DNA of 64,000 bases from Eunapius fragilis (taxonomy: Eukaryota > Porifera > Demospongiae > Spongillida > Spongillidae). Positions 50,017-60,845 of this stretch are shown here, piece after piece. Each line of letters begins with the position of its first letter. The first letter of the stretch is position 1. The notes beneath the pieces are model-generated. The model saw only the letters and a list, made by a program, of their open reading frames with translations, made no database searches and was not told where the DNA came from. The stretch is taken from assembly GCA_963681505.1 (NCBI GenBank), contig OY811982.1:1837156-1901155 (forward strand). The letters are read 5' to 3'. The position numbers were made by a program, and so were the translations under genes.

Positions 50017-53000
50017 TGATTATGTATTAAAGCCCACGACAGCATCGCGAAAGTAAGATTACAATATTATAGGAGAAGTTAGTCTCAGAATATATTATTT
50101 TGAGATGAGTTCCAAAATATACGCTCATTTTATAACTCCTAATTATATTTCCACCGATGCTATTTTCATGGAAACTATCCCCTATGTACATGTATTATAA
50201 ATGATGTATAATAAAATGCATATGAAAATGAAGCTTTGGACGATATGCAGCATCTGAAATAATAATGGTGAAGCCAATAAAGCTGTATAAATTACAGAAG
50301 TGCATCATTCAGGCTTAACACACACTGCATGTTTTGAGGAATATATGCTTATTCTTGGTACATGAAGGGGGTGTCTAAGTGGTTACCACCATGTGGGGTG
50401 CTGTTTGTCACAGGAACTGCTGTCTGTTATAGGTCTGTTATAGCCATGTACAATAGGGCCAGATGTCACAATTAGAACCTTTTATCCCCAATTCTTATAA
50501 CTTTGCAACAAATAGTGGGATATATTAAAGTTTGAATTCTTATTATTGGCATTGTTTACCTGTCGGTGCTAAATTATACATGGTGCAGAGTTTTAAGTCT
50601 TGTCCTCCTGTACATAGATGGGTTAGGGCATATGGTTTGCAAGAATTCTTGCTAATTCCAATTAAGTGATTGCCCCAACTTTTGGGACAAACATTTAATA
50701 GTTGTGTGATAGGAAGTAGAAAGAATGAATGCAAACCAACCGTTCCTATGACTTTATTCATCCATGTACAGAGAAGGACCACTCTTAACATACACTCTGC
50801 ACCATGTATATTTTAGCACTTATGCCTGCAAATAATCATTTGTCCCACAAATTGTCCCAAAGTTTTAAAAATTGGTGTTATAGAGCAACTACAGATTCAT
50901 ATAAAGCCATCACAACAAGTCGTTTTATACAAAACCATTACTACATGTTGTATTGAGCCATCACTATGGGTTTTATGACAATTTTTTCTGAAATTACACA
51001 AATACTGCTATGTATATGCTAGTCACACTGATGTTAGTTTAACATTTCATTTCCAATCGTCCTTCTTTAAGGAGCATGGTCCTTACATAAGTACGATGTT
51101 GAAGTAATAATTCTATCTATATGTATGCTGCGTCGAAATCATTAATAAAAAAAGACCGATATTCCATCACTAAAATGGGTGGACCAAGTTGTTAGAATCA
51201 GTATGAACTAGCCGTTCTCGTCAAAGCTGGAAAAGGAGCCTTTGTACAATCGGAAAATGAAATAAACTGCTCTTAGTTTTCATGATAATATACATGTAGT
51301 TCAAAAATGCACACGCTTAATTAAGGATGATGAGCTGGACATCATAAACATTAAAAATATTTTTAATGTTAAAATTCCCTTTCATAATTCTACCCCTCCT
51401 CCCAGCCATGACTTTTCTTATCCATCCTCCCCGGCACTGGCTTTCATTGTTCCTCCTCCCAGCCTTCACTTTCATTGTCATTGTACCTCCTTCTCAGTCT
51501 TTACAGAGCTGCAGACAGAACTACAGGATGTGGTCAAAGTCCAAGACAAGAACTATCCATACAGAGACTTCAGGTCCTTTGCTATGAAGTTCCTCTTCCC
51601 CACTGCTGATGGTGACCATCCCATCCTGAGGCCAGTAAAGGTGACCTATGCTTGTGTGCAATTCCAACCAATCATGTGATGTGCATTGACCCATGGACAA
51701 GGGGTGTGCCCAAAACTTATGCTGATTGGTTGAGCAGTTTATCAAAACAGATTCCTGTTTCACATTTCGGGGTAAAAAATGTTGGAAATTAACAAGTATA
51801 GTGTGCACACACTCTCATACACACACACCACACACACACACAAGGATATTAACAACCTTTTAAATATAAATAGTGCCTATTCTGCATTGACACTCCTAAT
51901 CTTTGCAGTTCCCATGCACTGTGGAGCTAAACGAAGCCTTAAGATCATTGCAGCTCTTTGAACAGCTGATTATGGACAAGCAAGTTTTGCTGACTGTGGT
52001 GCGCACCCTTGAGGAACAGCAGGGCAGGTTTACCCTGCAAGACAGGTTGGTTCTCGCTGGGTAGGGACATGTCCTCTTCCCTCTATTCTGTACCTGCCCA
52101 TATCAGGCTTTCCGTAAAGCTGCCTTTCCAAGTTACTTAACTATTTTCTTCTGGCAGATGCAATGTGGCTTCACTACTGCTGGTGGCCCTACAGGACAAT
52201 TTGACATATGCAACAGAGTGAGTAGTGATACATGTATTGATAACTAATAAATTAAATGATCGGTTCAAATAATATAGTCCATTGTGATGTATTAATGCAT
52301 TGATGCCATCAGTGCGCATATTTGTGTGTGTATGTGTGTATGAATGTGTGTATTTGTGTGTGTATGTGTGTATGTATGTGTGTATGTGTGTGTGTGTGTG
52401 TGCAAATTAAAAAAGATATAAAAAACATTTTCTCTGAGAAATTTGGGGGTATATAGGAATGGTGGTGTAAAAGTAATATTAGCACTTCTGTATAGCTGCA
52501 CATACATTTTACGTTGCTAATAATAGAGCTTTAAATTTTCGTATCATCATTGATCCCTTGTTCCCTTCCATTTTACACCAACATTGCTTTCAAATCCTAT
52601 ATACCACCAACTTTCTCAGAGAGAATGTTTTCAATATCTTGTGATATTCATGATATCGCACAAATCCTATATGGAACCTACTAATAGGTTCCGATAATGT
52701 CAGTGGGCAAGGGGTAAATGTAACTAGTTAAGATCAAACACATTTTACATTTCTAAGCTCTTGGTAGGAATAAAAACCAAATCAATTCAACACAAAAATG
52801 GTTCAAACTTGATACCCAAATATGGTAATGTGGTCTTGCCCCCAGCATACTTCTGGAACTGCTAAAGACTCACATGACAGCATCAGCTACTAGGGGTAGC
52901 CCCAACCTTCTCCTTAGAAGGACAGAGACGGTTGCAGAGAAGCTTCTCTCCAACTGGCTCTGCTTCCTCCTCTATCCTTATGTCAAGGTATGTTGTGAGA

Positions 53001-56000
53001 CCTTGCCCATCCAATAGCCACATTTATATGACACATACCTATACATACCTACATATGCTTTCACAATTGTTCTGCATGACAGGAGCATGCTGGGGAGCCT
53101 CTGTTCATTCTGTCCAGAGCCATCAAAAGCCAGCTGGAGAAAGGTCCAGTGGATGTCATCACTGGAGAAGCAAGAAATTCTCTCAGTGAGGAAATGCTAC
53201 TGAGACAGCACCTTGATGTGAACGTGGTGGAGGGTGTGGTGGAGAATGGGAATGATGTCATTCCCATCAAACTGTTGAACACAGACACTATCTCTCAGGC
53301 CAAAGAGAAGATTCTAGACGTGTTGTACAGGAACACTCCAGTCTCCAGAAGACCGCAGCTCTCTGAGGTGAACTTGGAGCTGAGGAGAGGAAATGCTGGC
53401 ATAAAGCTTGACGATAGCAATGAGAGGGATGGAGAGTGGGTTAAAGTGAACACACTTGGTCACTACAAACTGGATCAGATGGTAAGCCCAGTTCAATATT
53501 TCTCTGTGCTTCCACATTATGGATATAAACCATCACATTTGCATCACTCATTACCATGGTAGTAATAGTATTGCTTGTCCAAATCTATCTTCTATCACCC
53601 TCATCTCCCAACCAAATGTACCTATACATTCTCCACTCCTCAGTCCCTGCTCTATGCAAAGAACCCAAAGTTTCCTAAACCAACGTTCATGCTTACACCA
53701 CGAACAGAAGGTCTGAGTTCTTCCAGTAAATGAAGTGTAAAGGGGCCACAAGTTATGTTCAAGGAATTGGCCCATGACTGCCGCACATTATAATATACAA
53801 GGGGTCAGATAGTATGGTCTGATTGGATCCACCACATACATGTAACTCTGCCCTCCCATCTCCACCCCTTTAGACCTTCTGTGATCACGTGTGTAATAAT
53901 ACCATATGTATACTTGTGGTTGATGTAGGCCAAACTCAATTACTGAACAAATCTGGTTGCAGGGCATATTGCTGCATAGCCCATGCATGGTAACATGATC
54001 TGCCTTTACATGAGGAAAAACAATATATATCTACCCCAACCATGATAGGGAGCCTTATGAAGTAATTGGATTAGTTTACAACGTGCCATACATAGTACTG
54101 AAAAAAATAAATGAACAGTATTATCTGTTTATGGCGTACTTGCTTCTTTATTTAAAATAAATGCTCAATTGCCTTCCAGATCTTGACATTATAGGAACTA
54201 TCTTGGCCAGTAATTACCATGCTCATTCTGCAGTCGGGATCACTGAGGGTGGAAGGTACTACCACTTGGTGAGTTACTCCGTGCTGGTTATCAATAAATG
54301 CATGTGAGGCTTTCAAGGTACATTTATAATTGGTGCAAATACAGATGCGATCTGAAATGGCAGACACAGACACAGGAGGGAAAGAAAGGGCACAGAGGCA
54401 AGACCATGTGATCATGTCTGAGGTGTTCCTCACTAGACTACTATCTACAAAGGTGCAGCTGCCATGTTTGGTATCCAGCTTCTTATAATTGGATCACAGG
54501 ATGTGTGTCCATCATGTGGGAAATGGTGAACCCCTTTTTATACCATACAGCTGTGAAAAGGGACCGATCGCATGTTGTTAAATCTAAAAGTTACGTATAG
54601 GTCCTCTACAACTTCTTTCTTACATGCAAGTAATGGACCAGTGTTACAATGGCTTGTGACAACTTTGATGCTCCTTCCTGGAAAAGTTTTCATATCGCAT
54701 TAGGTTTCTTTCCATCACATGTATGTTGTCATTGTGGTGCATGTAAGTAAGAAGTTCAAGATGCATTTTGGCAAATGCAACATTAGCTGTGAAATTTGAT
54801 CATGTGACACTAAATTATTATTTTTAATCAACCTCAGTGTCGATTGTATACTATCAGGAACTACGTTAGTAGATCCACACCATGTTAAGATTCATGCCTG
54901 TATGTAGTACAGTAAGAATATACATTCCTTGGCGTTCAGTTTCATGTACATAAAGTCATAGGTGCTCGTAGAAAATTCTACATTTTTTACTGTTCAAAGC
55001 TTTGTGACTTAAGGCACAATTTTTTGTTCTTCAATGCCCATTTTGGGGGATTGGAAGGTAAAACGTCTTGCAACTGCTGTAAGAGGTATCTCCAAGCAGT
55101 TTTAATGCTATGTTCTGAGAGTAGATATCTCTTATCATAATACGTATTTAAAGTAACCTAGTAGATAGCAGACTTTAAGCTTTACTACATAGTATTGTGA
55201 CTTAATTTAGTCACAATGTAGCCTCGTCCCCAGGCCATCAATTAAAGTTTAGGAAAAAAGACGTCTTTTTCCCTAAACTTTAATTGACGGCCTGGGACGA
55301 GGCTAGTCACAATGATGCGGTAGTTACACGTCTTATGTGAGATTGCGTACAGAGAATGCCAAGTATTGTAAAAGTTATGCATAGGCAAGTGTTTATATTT
55401 GCATACTAAGAACACACATGCATCCATTCTATAAGGGAAGTTTCAAAATCACAGTTTGTTATTTAAGAATTTGTCGTATTTCTTCATTGAAATGTATTGT
55501 GACTTGAGTCACAATTGGTCAACCTATGGTTAATCAACATTCCTACGCTTAGGTGCAGCTGGTCCATTAGGATTCTGTTTTCCACTTTGCAGAGAATCCT
55601 TCAGCCATATGTTGACAACCTCTTTAAAGCGGTCTTTGCTGTCACAAGAGATACACCTCCCCCCAAGCCAATCAAGTACCTTTTTGACTTCCTGGACCTC
55701 CAAGCAGCAGACATGGGCATCACAGATCCTGACGTGCTCCACATTTGGAAGACCAACAGGTTAACTTACTGAATTTGCATGTACTTAGCCACTAGTACAG
55801 AGTATGCATGCACATTCTCATCAACCCATTACTGAATGTTCATCAACCCATTTCCAACAATTTATACATCTCCTACATTAGCTTACTCTTGCGTTTCTGG
55901 GATGGTCTGATCCAGAATCCAGACTTTATCTTTGACACCCACAAGTCTAGCACAGTGAATTCATGCCTGTCAGTGGTATCGCAGGCCTACAAAGATGCCT

Positions 56001-57176
56001 GCTCCACTAGAGAGGCTAAGTACACAAAGGACACACCTTCAGCCAAACTGCTGTATGTGAATGAAGTGAGGCAGTACAAGGAAGGGGTTAGGCAGTAAGT
56101 TTGGAATATATTGTGTACTCATGGTACTAGGCTGCTCTCTCACACTTGAAATCGTAGATGCATTTTTTTTAAATGACAAAGAAATGTGTAGTTAGCAATA
56201 AGATGCATTTTGTGTACCTTGCGGTCATTTATATCAGTTATTAGATCAATCGATAGTATATATAAGTTAACTGAATTTGAAAGAATGTCTTTAATCATTA
56301 TGTGCACATATGTAATGAAAATGTCGAAAAATTATACCTACATGTATTAGCCTGTTAATGCAGTGCTGTTTGTCGTCTATAAGCTCCCTGACATGGGATA
56401 GTTACTCCTTTTCAAGGGACAATGGATCCTTGCATTATTATACCGAAGAGTTAATTTTGGAGGGAATAATACAATTGGTTCATGAGGAGCTGCTTTTGAT
56501 TAATACGCCACAAACTTCCATTACAGACTTGTTCAGTGTGAAATAGATAACTTATGTGAGTGCTTTCGTTTATTGGTATCGTGGTATGTTGACAGGTACT
56601 ACAGCACCATTCAGTCCTTGCCCAAACTGGACCAACAGGATATGGATATTTACTTGCGTGAGGCATCTCAGACCTGTACGGCAGACTACAGCAACAAAAC
56701 AGCTGAGGTATGATGGGGGAGAGTCATAAGCTCCCCCATCGGTGTCTGGGGCATAGCCCGAGAAGCAAAGCTTTTTGCATGACATTTATCTGTTTAACAA
56801 AACTACAAAACAGCACACAATTATCATTATTCTTATTCATTATTCTTTGTGGATCCAAAAGAGGGGTTTGCAACCCCCCCACCCCTCCCTTGGTTATAGT
56901 TACTTTTTACAGCACAGCAGTACTTTGAACAACGTTTGAATTCCCTGCATCACTGCTGTATTTAAATGTTGGCAGTGTGAGAAATGCTCTGCTTTTCTTC
57001 CTTTACAGGAACCACACTACTGTTTCCACTCAGACAGTGCGCTATATGAGCTGCTGAAGTGTACAGCGCAGTACTCCCTGGAAATATGTCGAGCTCTGAA
57101 TGATGAACAGCGAGACAAGCAGGCTGAAATATTTCAAGCCGTGATTATATCACTAAAGATACGACATGTACACTGA
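44703..57176 (+). CDS. Plexin, tandem copy 2, intact
   Basis: Exons 1-16: 44703-45785, 45852-45968, 46025-46252, 46320-46494, 46553-46640, 46692-46788, 46839-46967, 47395-47505, 47562-47667, 48059-48647, 48709-48879, 48931-49018, 49098-49340, 49403-49498, 49557-49619, 49702-49969. Exons 17-28 are listed in the cytoplasmic entry. The sum is 5457 nt, 1818 aa plus stop, with every junction in phase, close to known plexin lengths. The start Met at 44703 opens a signal peptide (IGLLFAVCEAQ). Order: Sema-like region, PSI modules (CSSFTDCLSC; CSSCLQSDGVCVWC; CTSCLAV), IPT/TIG folds (SPTSGPFGGGT; FPKSGPMSGGTN), membrane helix (LIFLLAMLALVVAIILVV), HRRDSLKK, GAP. A cell-surface receptor for semaphorin-like ligands is expected. 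Exon 15 lacks the RKRR of copy 1. Confidence 0.92.
49977..50011. repeat. (GT)n microsatellite
   Basis: About 17 GT repeats directly after the exon 16 donor of plexin copy 2. Copy 1 has a GTGTGTGC-rich stretch at the same place (8735-8788). Confidence 0.9.
51498..57176 (+). CDS. Plexin copy 2: cytoplasmic split RasGAP with RhoGTPase-binding domain
   Basis: Exons: 51498-51640, 51909-52045, 52158-52217, 52846-52987, 53083-53481, 53644-53710, 54180-54268, 54345-54452, 55593-55759, 55882-56094, 56596-56707, 57009-57176. Motifs in order: [11 protein letters not shown] at the start of the cytoplasmic fold; LLLRRTETVAEKLL (first GAP arginines); [16 protein letters not shown]; the RhoGTPase-binding insert ([18 protein letters not shown]); [11 protein letters not shown] (second arginine); [18 protein letters not shown], which is in frame here but shifted in copy 1; [28 protein letters not shown]; and YELLKCTAQYSLEICRAL near the end. 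The key arginines and the Trp/Asn region of the GAP pocket are kept, so Ras/Rap GAP activity is likely. Rho-type GTPases would bind the insert. Confidence 0.92.
52317..52402. repeat. TG/TGTA-rich simple repeat
   Basis: Imperfect TGTGTA and TG repeats in intron 19 of plexin copy 2, directly before a hairpin MITE. Confidence 0.85.
52415..52639. mobile_element. Hairpin MITE, family A copy 2
   Basis: The arms AACATTTTCTCTGAGAAA and TTTCTCAGAGAGAATGTTTT, plus GGTGGTGTAAAA and TTTTACACCAACAT, match the family at 30043 and 58002 but are shorter and more diverged. It lies in intron 19 of plexin copy 2. Confidence 0.65.
53989..54150. other. Plexin copy 2 intron 22, no extra gene
   Basis: The interval 53711-54179 is AT-rich intron sequence aligning in part with 28071-28375 of copy 1. 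Intron 24 (54453-55592) is long but holds only the 87-bp MITE at 55219. Confidence 0.6.
55219..55305. mobile_element. 87-bp Mutator-like MITE with 9-bp duplication
   Basis: A palindrome with ends TAGCCTCGTCCCCAGGCC and GGCCTGGGACGAGGCTA, meeting at GACGTC. It is flanked by GTCACAATG on both sides (55210-55218 and 55306-55314). A 9-bp duplication is typical of Mutator-like elements. It lies in intron 24 of plexin copy 2. Confidence 0.85.
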
Positions 57177-57650
57177 ATTGTTGTAGATAAAATATTCATA
57201 GTTAGCATATACTGTTAGTAACTACTAGCATAGGTTCCTAGTTGGAATGAGTGATGTTCTACACCAACCATAATTTCTGCAACTGCAGTCACGTTCTCAC
57301 TCACTGCACACAAGATTTCCTGCTGCTACTGTGCAGAGGTAAGAGAGGATGACCAGGGAGTACCAGTATAGGAACTTGTGAGAATACTTTATCTAGTTTA
57401 TAAGTCAACAGCTCTATGCTCTATGTCAACTGCTCTATGCTCTATGTCCATTTTTTGTAGCACAACCTACCTTGCCACCATACTCCTGTCACTGAAGAAC
57501 CTATGAGTGCAATTCATACCCTTTGATCATGTGATCCACTGAACAGTCAAATGTGTTACCAGAAAGCATCTTAGAGTCAAACCATTTGACGTACTTGACG
57601 ATTTGACCTGGCTCTGGCCGACCTTCTTCGCACCCCAGGTAATAGTGTCC
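57177..57650. repeat. 3' flank of plexin copy 2, shared with copy 1
   Basis: It aligns with 38111-38640 and, in part (57240-57355), with 2701-2850. It includes CTCTATGTCAACTGCTCTATG repeated twice. Confidence 0.8.
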
Positions 57651-58001
57651 ATTGGACTTCCACCAGTGCTAGCTTCATCAAGTTCCCTTCATGTTGGGAC
57701 ATCCACACCACTACAAGGCCCCTTGCTCTTCCTTATCAGGGTACCCCCATTTCCTTAGATGCTGCACTTCCACATCGAGACACTGCCTCTCTAGGACCAT
57801 TCCATCCAGTAGATGCCCACCACCACACAGTATACCCTGCTGCTCCACCAGTACATGCAACCCCCACTTCCACCTCCACAATTAGACACCATTTGTGGAT
57901 CCTAATACACCGTCTTCATATCTGGAGAGGTCTGCTGCAACTAAATATTCTTGCAACCCAATTGGGCACCATGTCATTATTAGAAATTCAAAATAGATGA
58001 A
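57651..58001 (+). other. Pro/His-rich open stretch, unassigned
   Basis: One + strand frame stays open over about 100 codons with many Pro, His and Thr codons and ends in WRGLLQLNILATQLG. It resembles no family I know and may be a remnant of an exon or chance. Confidence 0.2.
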
Positions 58002-58283
58002 ACAAGTAATAAAAACATTCTCTATGAGAAAGTTGGTGGCATATAGGATTGGAATAAGGTTGGTGTAAAAAGGAAGGAAACAAGGGTCTAATAAGAAGGG
58101 GAAATGTATAATAGTCCTATATTTCGCACGCAACATAATGTCCTACAAATGGGCGAAATAAAGGACAATTATACATTTCCTCTTCTTATTAGACCCTTGT
58201 TTCCTTCCTTTTTACATCAATATTGCCTTATTCCAACCCTATATGCCACCAACTTTCTCATAGAGAATGTTTTTACTACTTGT
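58002..58283. mobile_element. Hairpin MITE, family A copy 3
   Basis: A 282-bp palindrome with ends ACAAGTAATAAAAACATTC and its inverse. Inner arms GAAAGTTGGTGGCATATAGG and CCACCAACTTTCTC match 30043-30328 closely. Confidence 0.8.
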
Positions 58284-58556
58284 ACAATCATCGGTCGATG
58301 CGTTGTATAAAGGGACATCAGTGGAATGGAGAACAATTAAGACAACTATAAGTCTTAGAATTGATTGATATCGATGCCATCATCAGCGTTTGATACACAA
58401 GTCAAGAGCATACCTAATGAAGCAGTGATGGGTTTTCCTGCGGCAAACAATGGAAACTAACACATCTCAGATACTTGTTATCTCTGCACATCCTTCACCT
58501 ATGCAGTGATCCATTTTATGAACACAAGCAATGGAGTCCTGAAATCAGTGACGTGG

Positions 58557-58734
58557 CACAGCAAAAAAAAAAACACGTCGAATCAATTCTTGAATTTCAA
58601 TTGATTTGTCTTACATTCTGGTACATAATGTTAGCAGTTTGTACCAGGTATGTAAACATTTATTTTTGTACCAGAATGTAAGTGACAAATCAATTGAAAA
58701 TCTAGAATTGATTCGACGCGTTTTTTTGTTGTGT
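58557..58734. mobile_element. 178-bp palindromic element
   Basis: The arms ACACGTCGAATCAATTCT and AGAATTGATTCGACGCG, with inner arms GACAAATCAATTGAAA and ACATTCTGGTAC, fold into a long hairpin. The ends carry A and T runs. Family unknown. Confidence 0.7.
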
Positions 58735-58739
58735 GGTGG

Positions 58740-59979
58740 TTTATGATTTTAATAAAAACATTGTGATCAATTAACTTGAAATTTTATCTTATTTTCAACT
58801 CAAATGTGATAGCAATGTTTTTCCACGGCAGTTCCCCTAAATGGACGTAGGAGCATAAGCAACATGACACATTATGTCCATTGACTGAACGCAATATCCA
58901 TGGGCCACAAAAAAAAACAGTAATCGGTTAGACAAGGTGAACCATTCCTCGTGCGAAAAACACCCCCGCCCACTCCACTTAATGGCGAGTCATCAATTCT
59001 CCTACGCACTTTCGTTTTCTTGTTCATTCCCATTGCAAATAGCGCGTATAAAACGTCAGCGCACGCGCAGTCCCGTTTTTTTTTTCGCGGGTATCGAAAT
59101 GGAAAATTTAAGGTCACGCCTGAGTATAGTCTCGTTCCCAGACTCTATTAGAGTTGCGAACGCTGGACCTTTAACACAGGTATGCATTGGATTTGATATT
59201 AGGCGTGTCTACGTACGTGGAAGACACATGGCTACGTGAACGCTTAGTGTCGGTCGCAATGCTCGTGATTCTGACGTGCAAATGTTGACCAGTGTGCCGG
59301 AAGGTTGGCGCGCCAATCAGGCATGTGATAAATGGCATTCCAGTGGCCTGGCATTTTGTGTGATTATTAATAACGTGTCTATTGCCCAGAGTAATAACAT
59401 CCTGTTTGTTCACAGCATAAAATCCGGGCAGCTATGTTTTTTGAGTCTTTGTTATTAGCTCGGACGAGCTGATACTTTTAGTGCGTTTACGTTGGCACAG
59501 GTTGATTATGTGTTTAGAGGGCCGCATAAGCGATATTTGCTCCAATATGATTCTCAAATAGTAGAGGGGAACCGAAGTGCATGGCCAATTCTCAACCTTT
59601 AAATGAGAAATCCAGCTTGTTAATTAAAGTAGACGCTGGAATACCTGGGTCCAAGGAGGCCAGGAAGCGTGCAGTGTAGGTTCCACGCGACCAAGAGTAA
59701 AAAGCGTTCCCCATGCCCTTACAGCCTGTCTAGGGGGGTGTCAGAAATTTTCCTCCAATGTTATGCACTAATTAATCTGTCCACGCGGTACGACATATAT
59801 CTCTGGAGCAATCACTTGAGAAAGAGCCCAAGAGCTGCATCATCTCTTGGTCCCCTCCTGCATGGATCGAGGAGTTACCCCCCCCCCCCCCCCCTCCCCT
59901 CCACCTCCCCACCACCGCCACCACCACCAACTACTACTTCTTTCGGGCACGGCGGTTTGCTCCATTAAACGCGTGGAAA
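58740..59979. other. Right flank, no supported gene
   Basis: The open frames are short and conflict between strands. A CTCGTTCCCAGACTC piece near 59129 resembles the end of the 87-bp Mutator-like MITE. A C run with CCACCACC follows at 59879-59932. Confidence 0.6.
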
Positions 59980-59987
59980 GTTGGCCC

Positions 59988-60280
59988 CAGTGGCGGCGCG
60001 AGGGTCTCTGGCGCCCGGGGGCAGATTATGATATGGCGCCCCCCCCCCCCCCCGCCCCCCAACGCATCCGTGCAGTCTTAATTGCTATCCTTGTGGAGGT
60101 CCTGAGTCGGTGACAGTGGAGATAACCTATAGCGGTATTTGCGGTATTAACACTTTGAAGTCGAGGAATCATTGTTTCCCCTTTGTTTAGTAGGCCTAGC
60201 CTTTTATTTATTGGCCTTAGCAGGCGCCCCCCTTGTCCCGGCGCCCGGGGGCAATTGCCCCCCCCCTCCCGCCGCCACTG
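59988..60280. mobile_element. 293-bp hAT-like MITE with 8-bp duplication
   Basis: The ends CAGTGGCGGCGCGAGGG and CGCCGCCACTG are flanked by GTTGGCCC on both sides (59980-59987 and 60281-60288). CAGTGGCG-type ends with an 8-bp duplication fit hAT elements. GGCGCCCGGGGGCA and TGCCCCCGGGCGCC form inner arms. Confidence 0.85.
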
Positions 60281-60487
60281 GTTGGCCCTACGCCCGAAAT
60301 ATTGAAATTTAGCAACGAACCAGACAACCGATGTCACTTGGAATGTGCTTTTGCACCAAGACACCAAATGCACAATATACCTTTTTAAAAACATACTAGA
60401 AGTGGCAAACACCTCTGATTGTTATAGAAAAGCATAAATCACCGGGCCTTACGTTGCTAACTGTCAGTATGAGCTCAATTGTCTTAA

Positions 60488-60841
60488 GCTGGGTTTCAAC
60501 TTTACAATATGACGCTAGCTGAATGTTGCGTCAGCGTCAATCATCAGTGTCCGCATCGCTGAATCGTCATATTGTAAACAATTACGTGACGTGACGCTGA
60601 CGCTGACGCCGACGCTGACGCCGACGCCGACGCTGACGCTGACGCCGATGCCGACGCTGACGCTGACGCCGACGCCGACGCTGACGCTGACGCTGACGCT
60701 GGAATAGAACTCAAGTCTATTCCAGCGTCACGTCACGTTAGTGACGCTGGGGTATGCAATGATTGTTTACAATATGACGATTCACCGACGCTGACGCTGA
60801 CGGTGACGCTGACGCAACATTCAGCTAGCGTCAAACCCAGC
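60488..60841. mobile_element. 354-bp TTAA-type MITE with a GACGCT/GACGCC array
   Basis: The ends GCTGGGTTT and AAACCCAGC are flanked by TTAA (60484-60487, 60842-60845). Behind them both arms carry GACGCTAGCTGAATGTTGCG; the left arm has 14 extra bases. An inner hairpin (TCATATTGTAAACAATTACG) encloses about 20 GACGCT/GACGCC hexamers at 60590-60700. TTAA duplications are typical of piggyBac and Kolobok elements. Confidence 0.85.
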
Positions 60842-60845
60842 TTAA

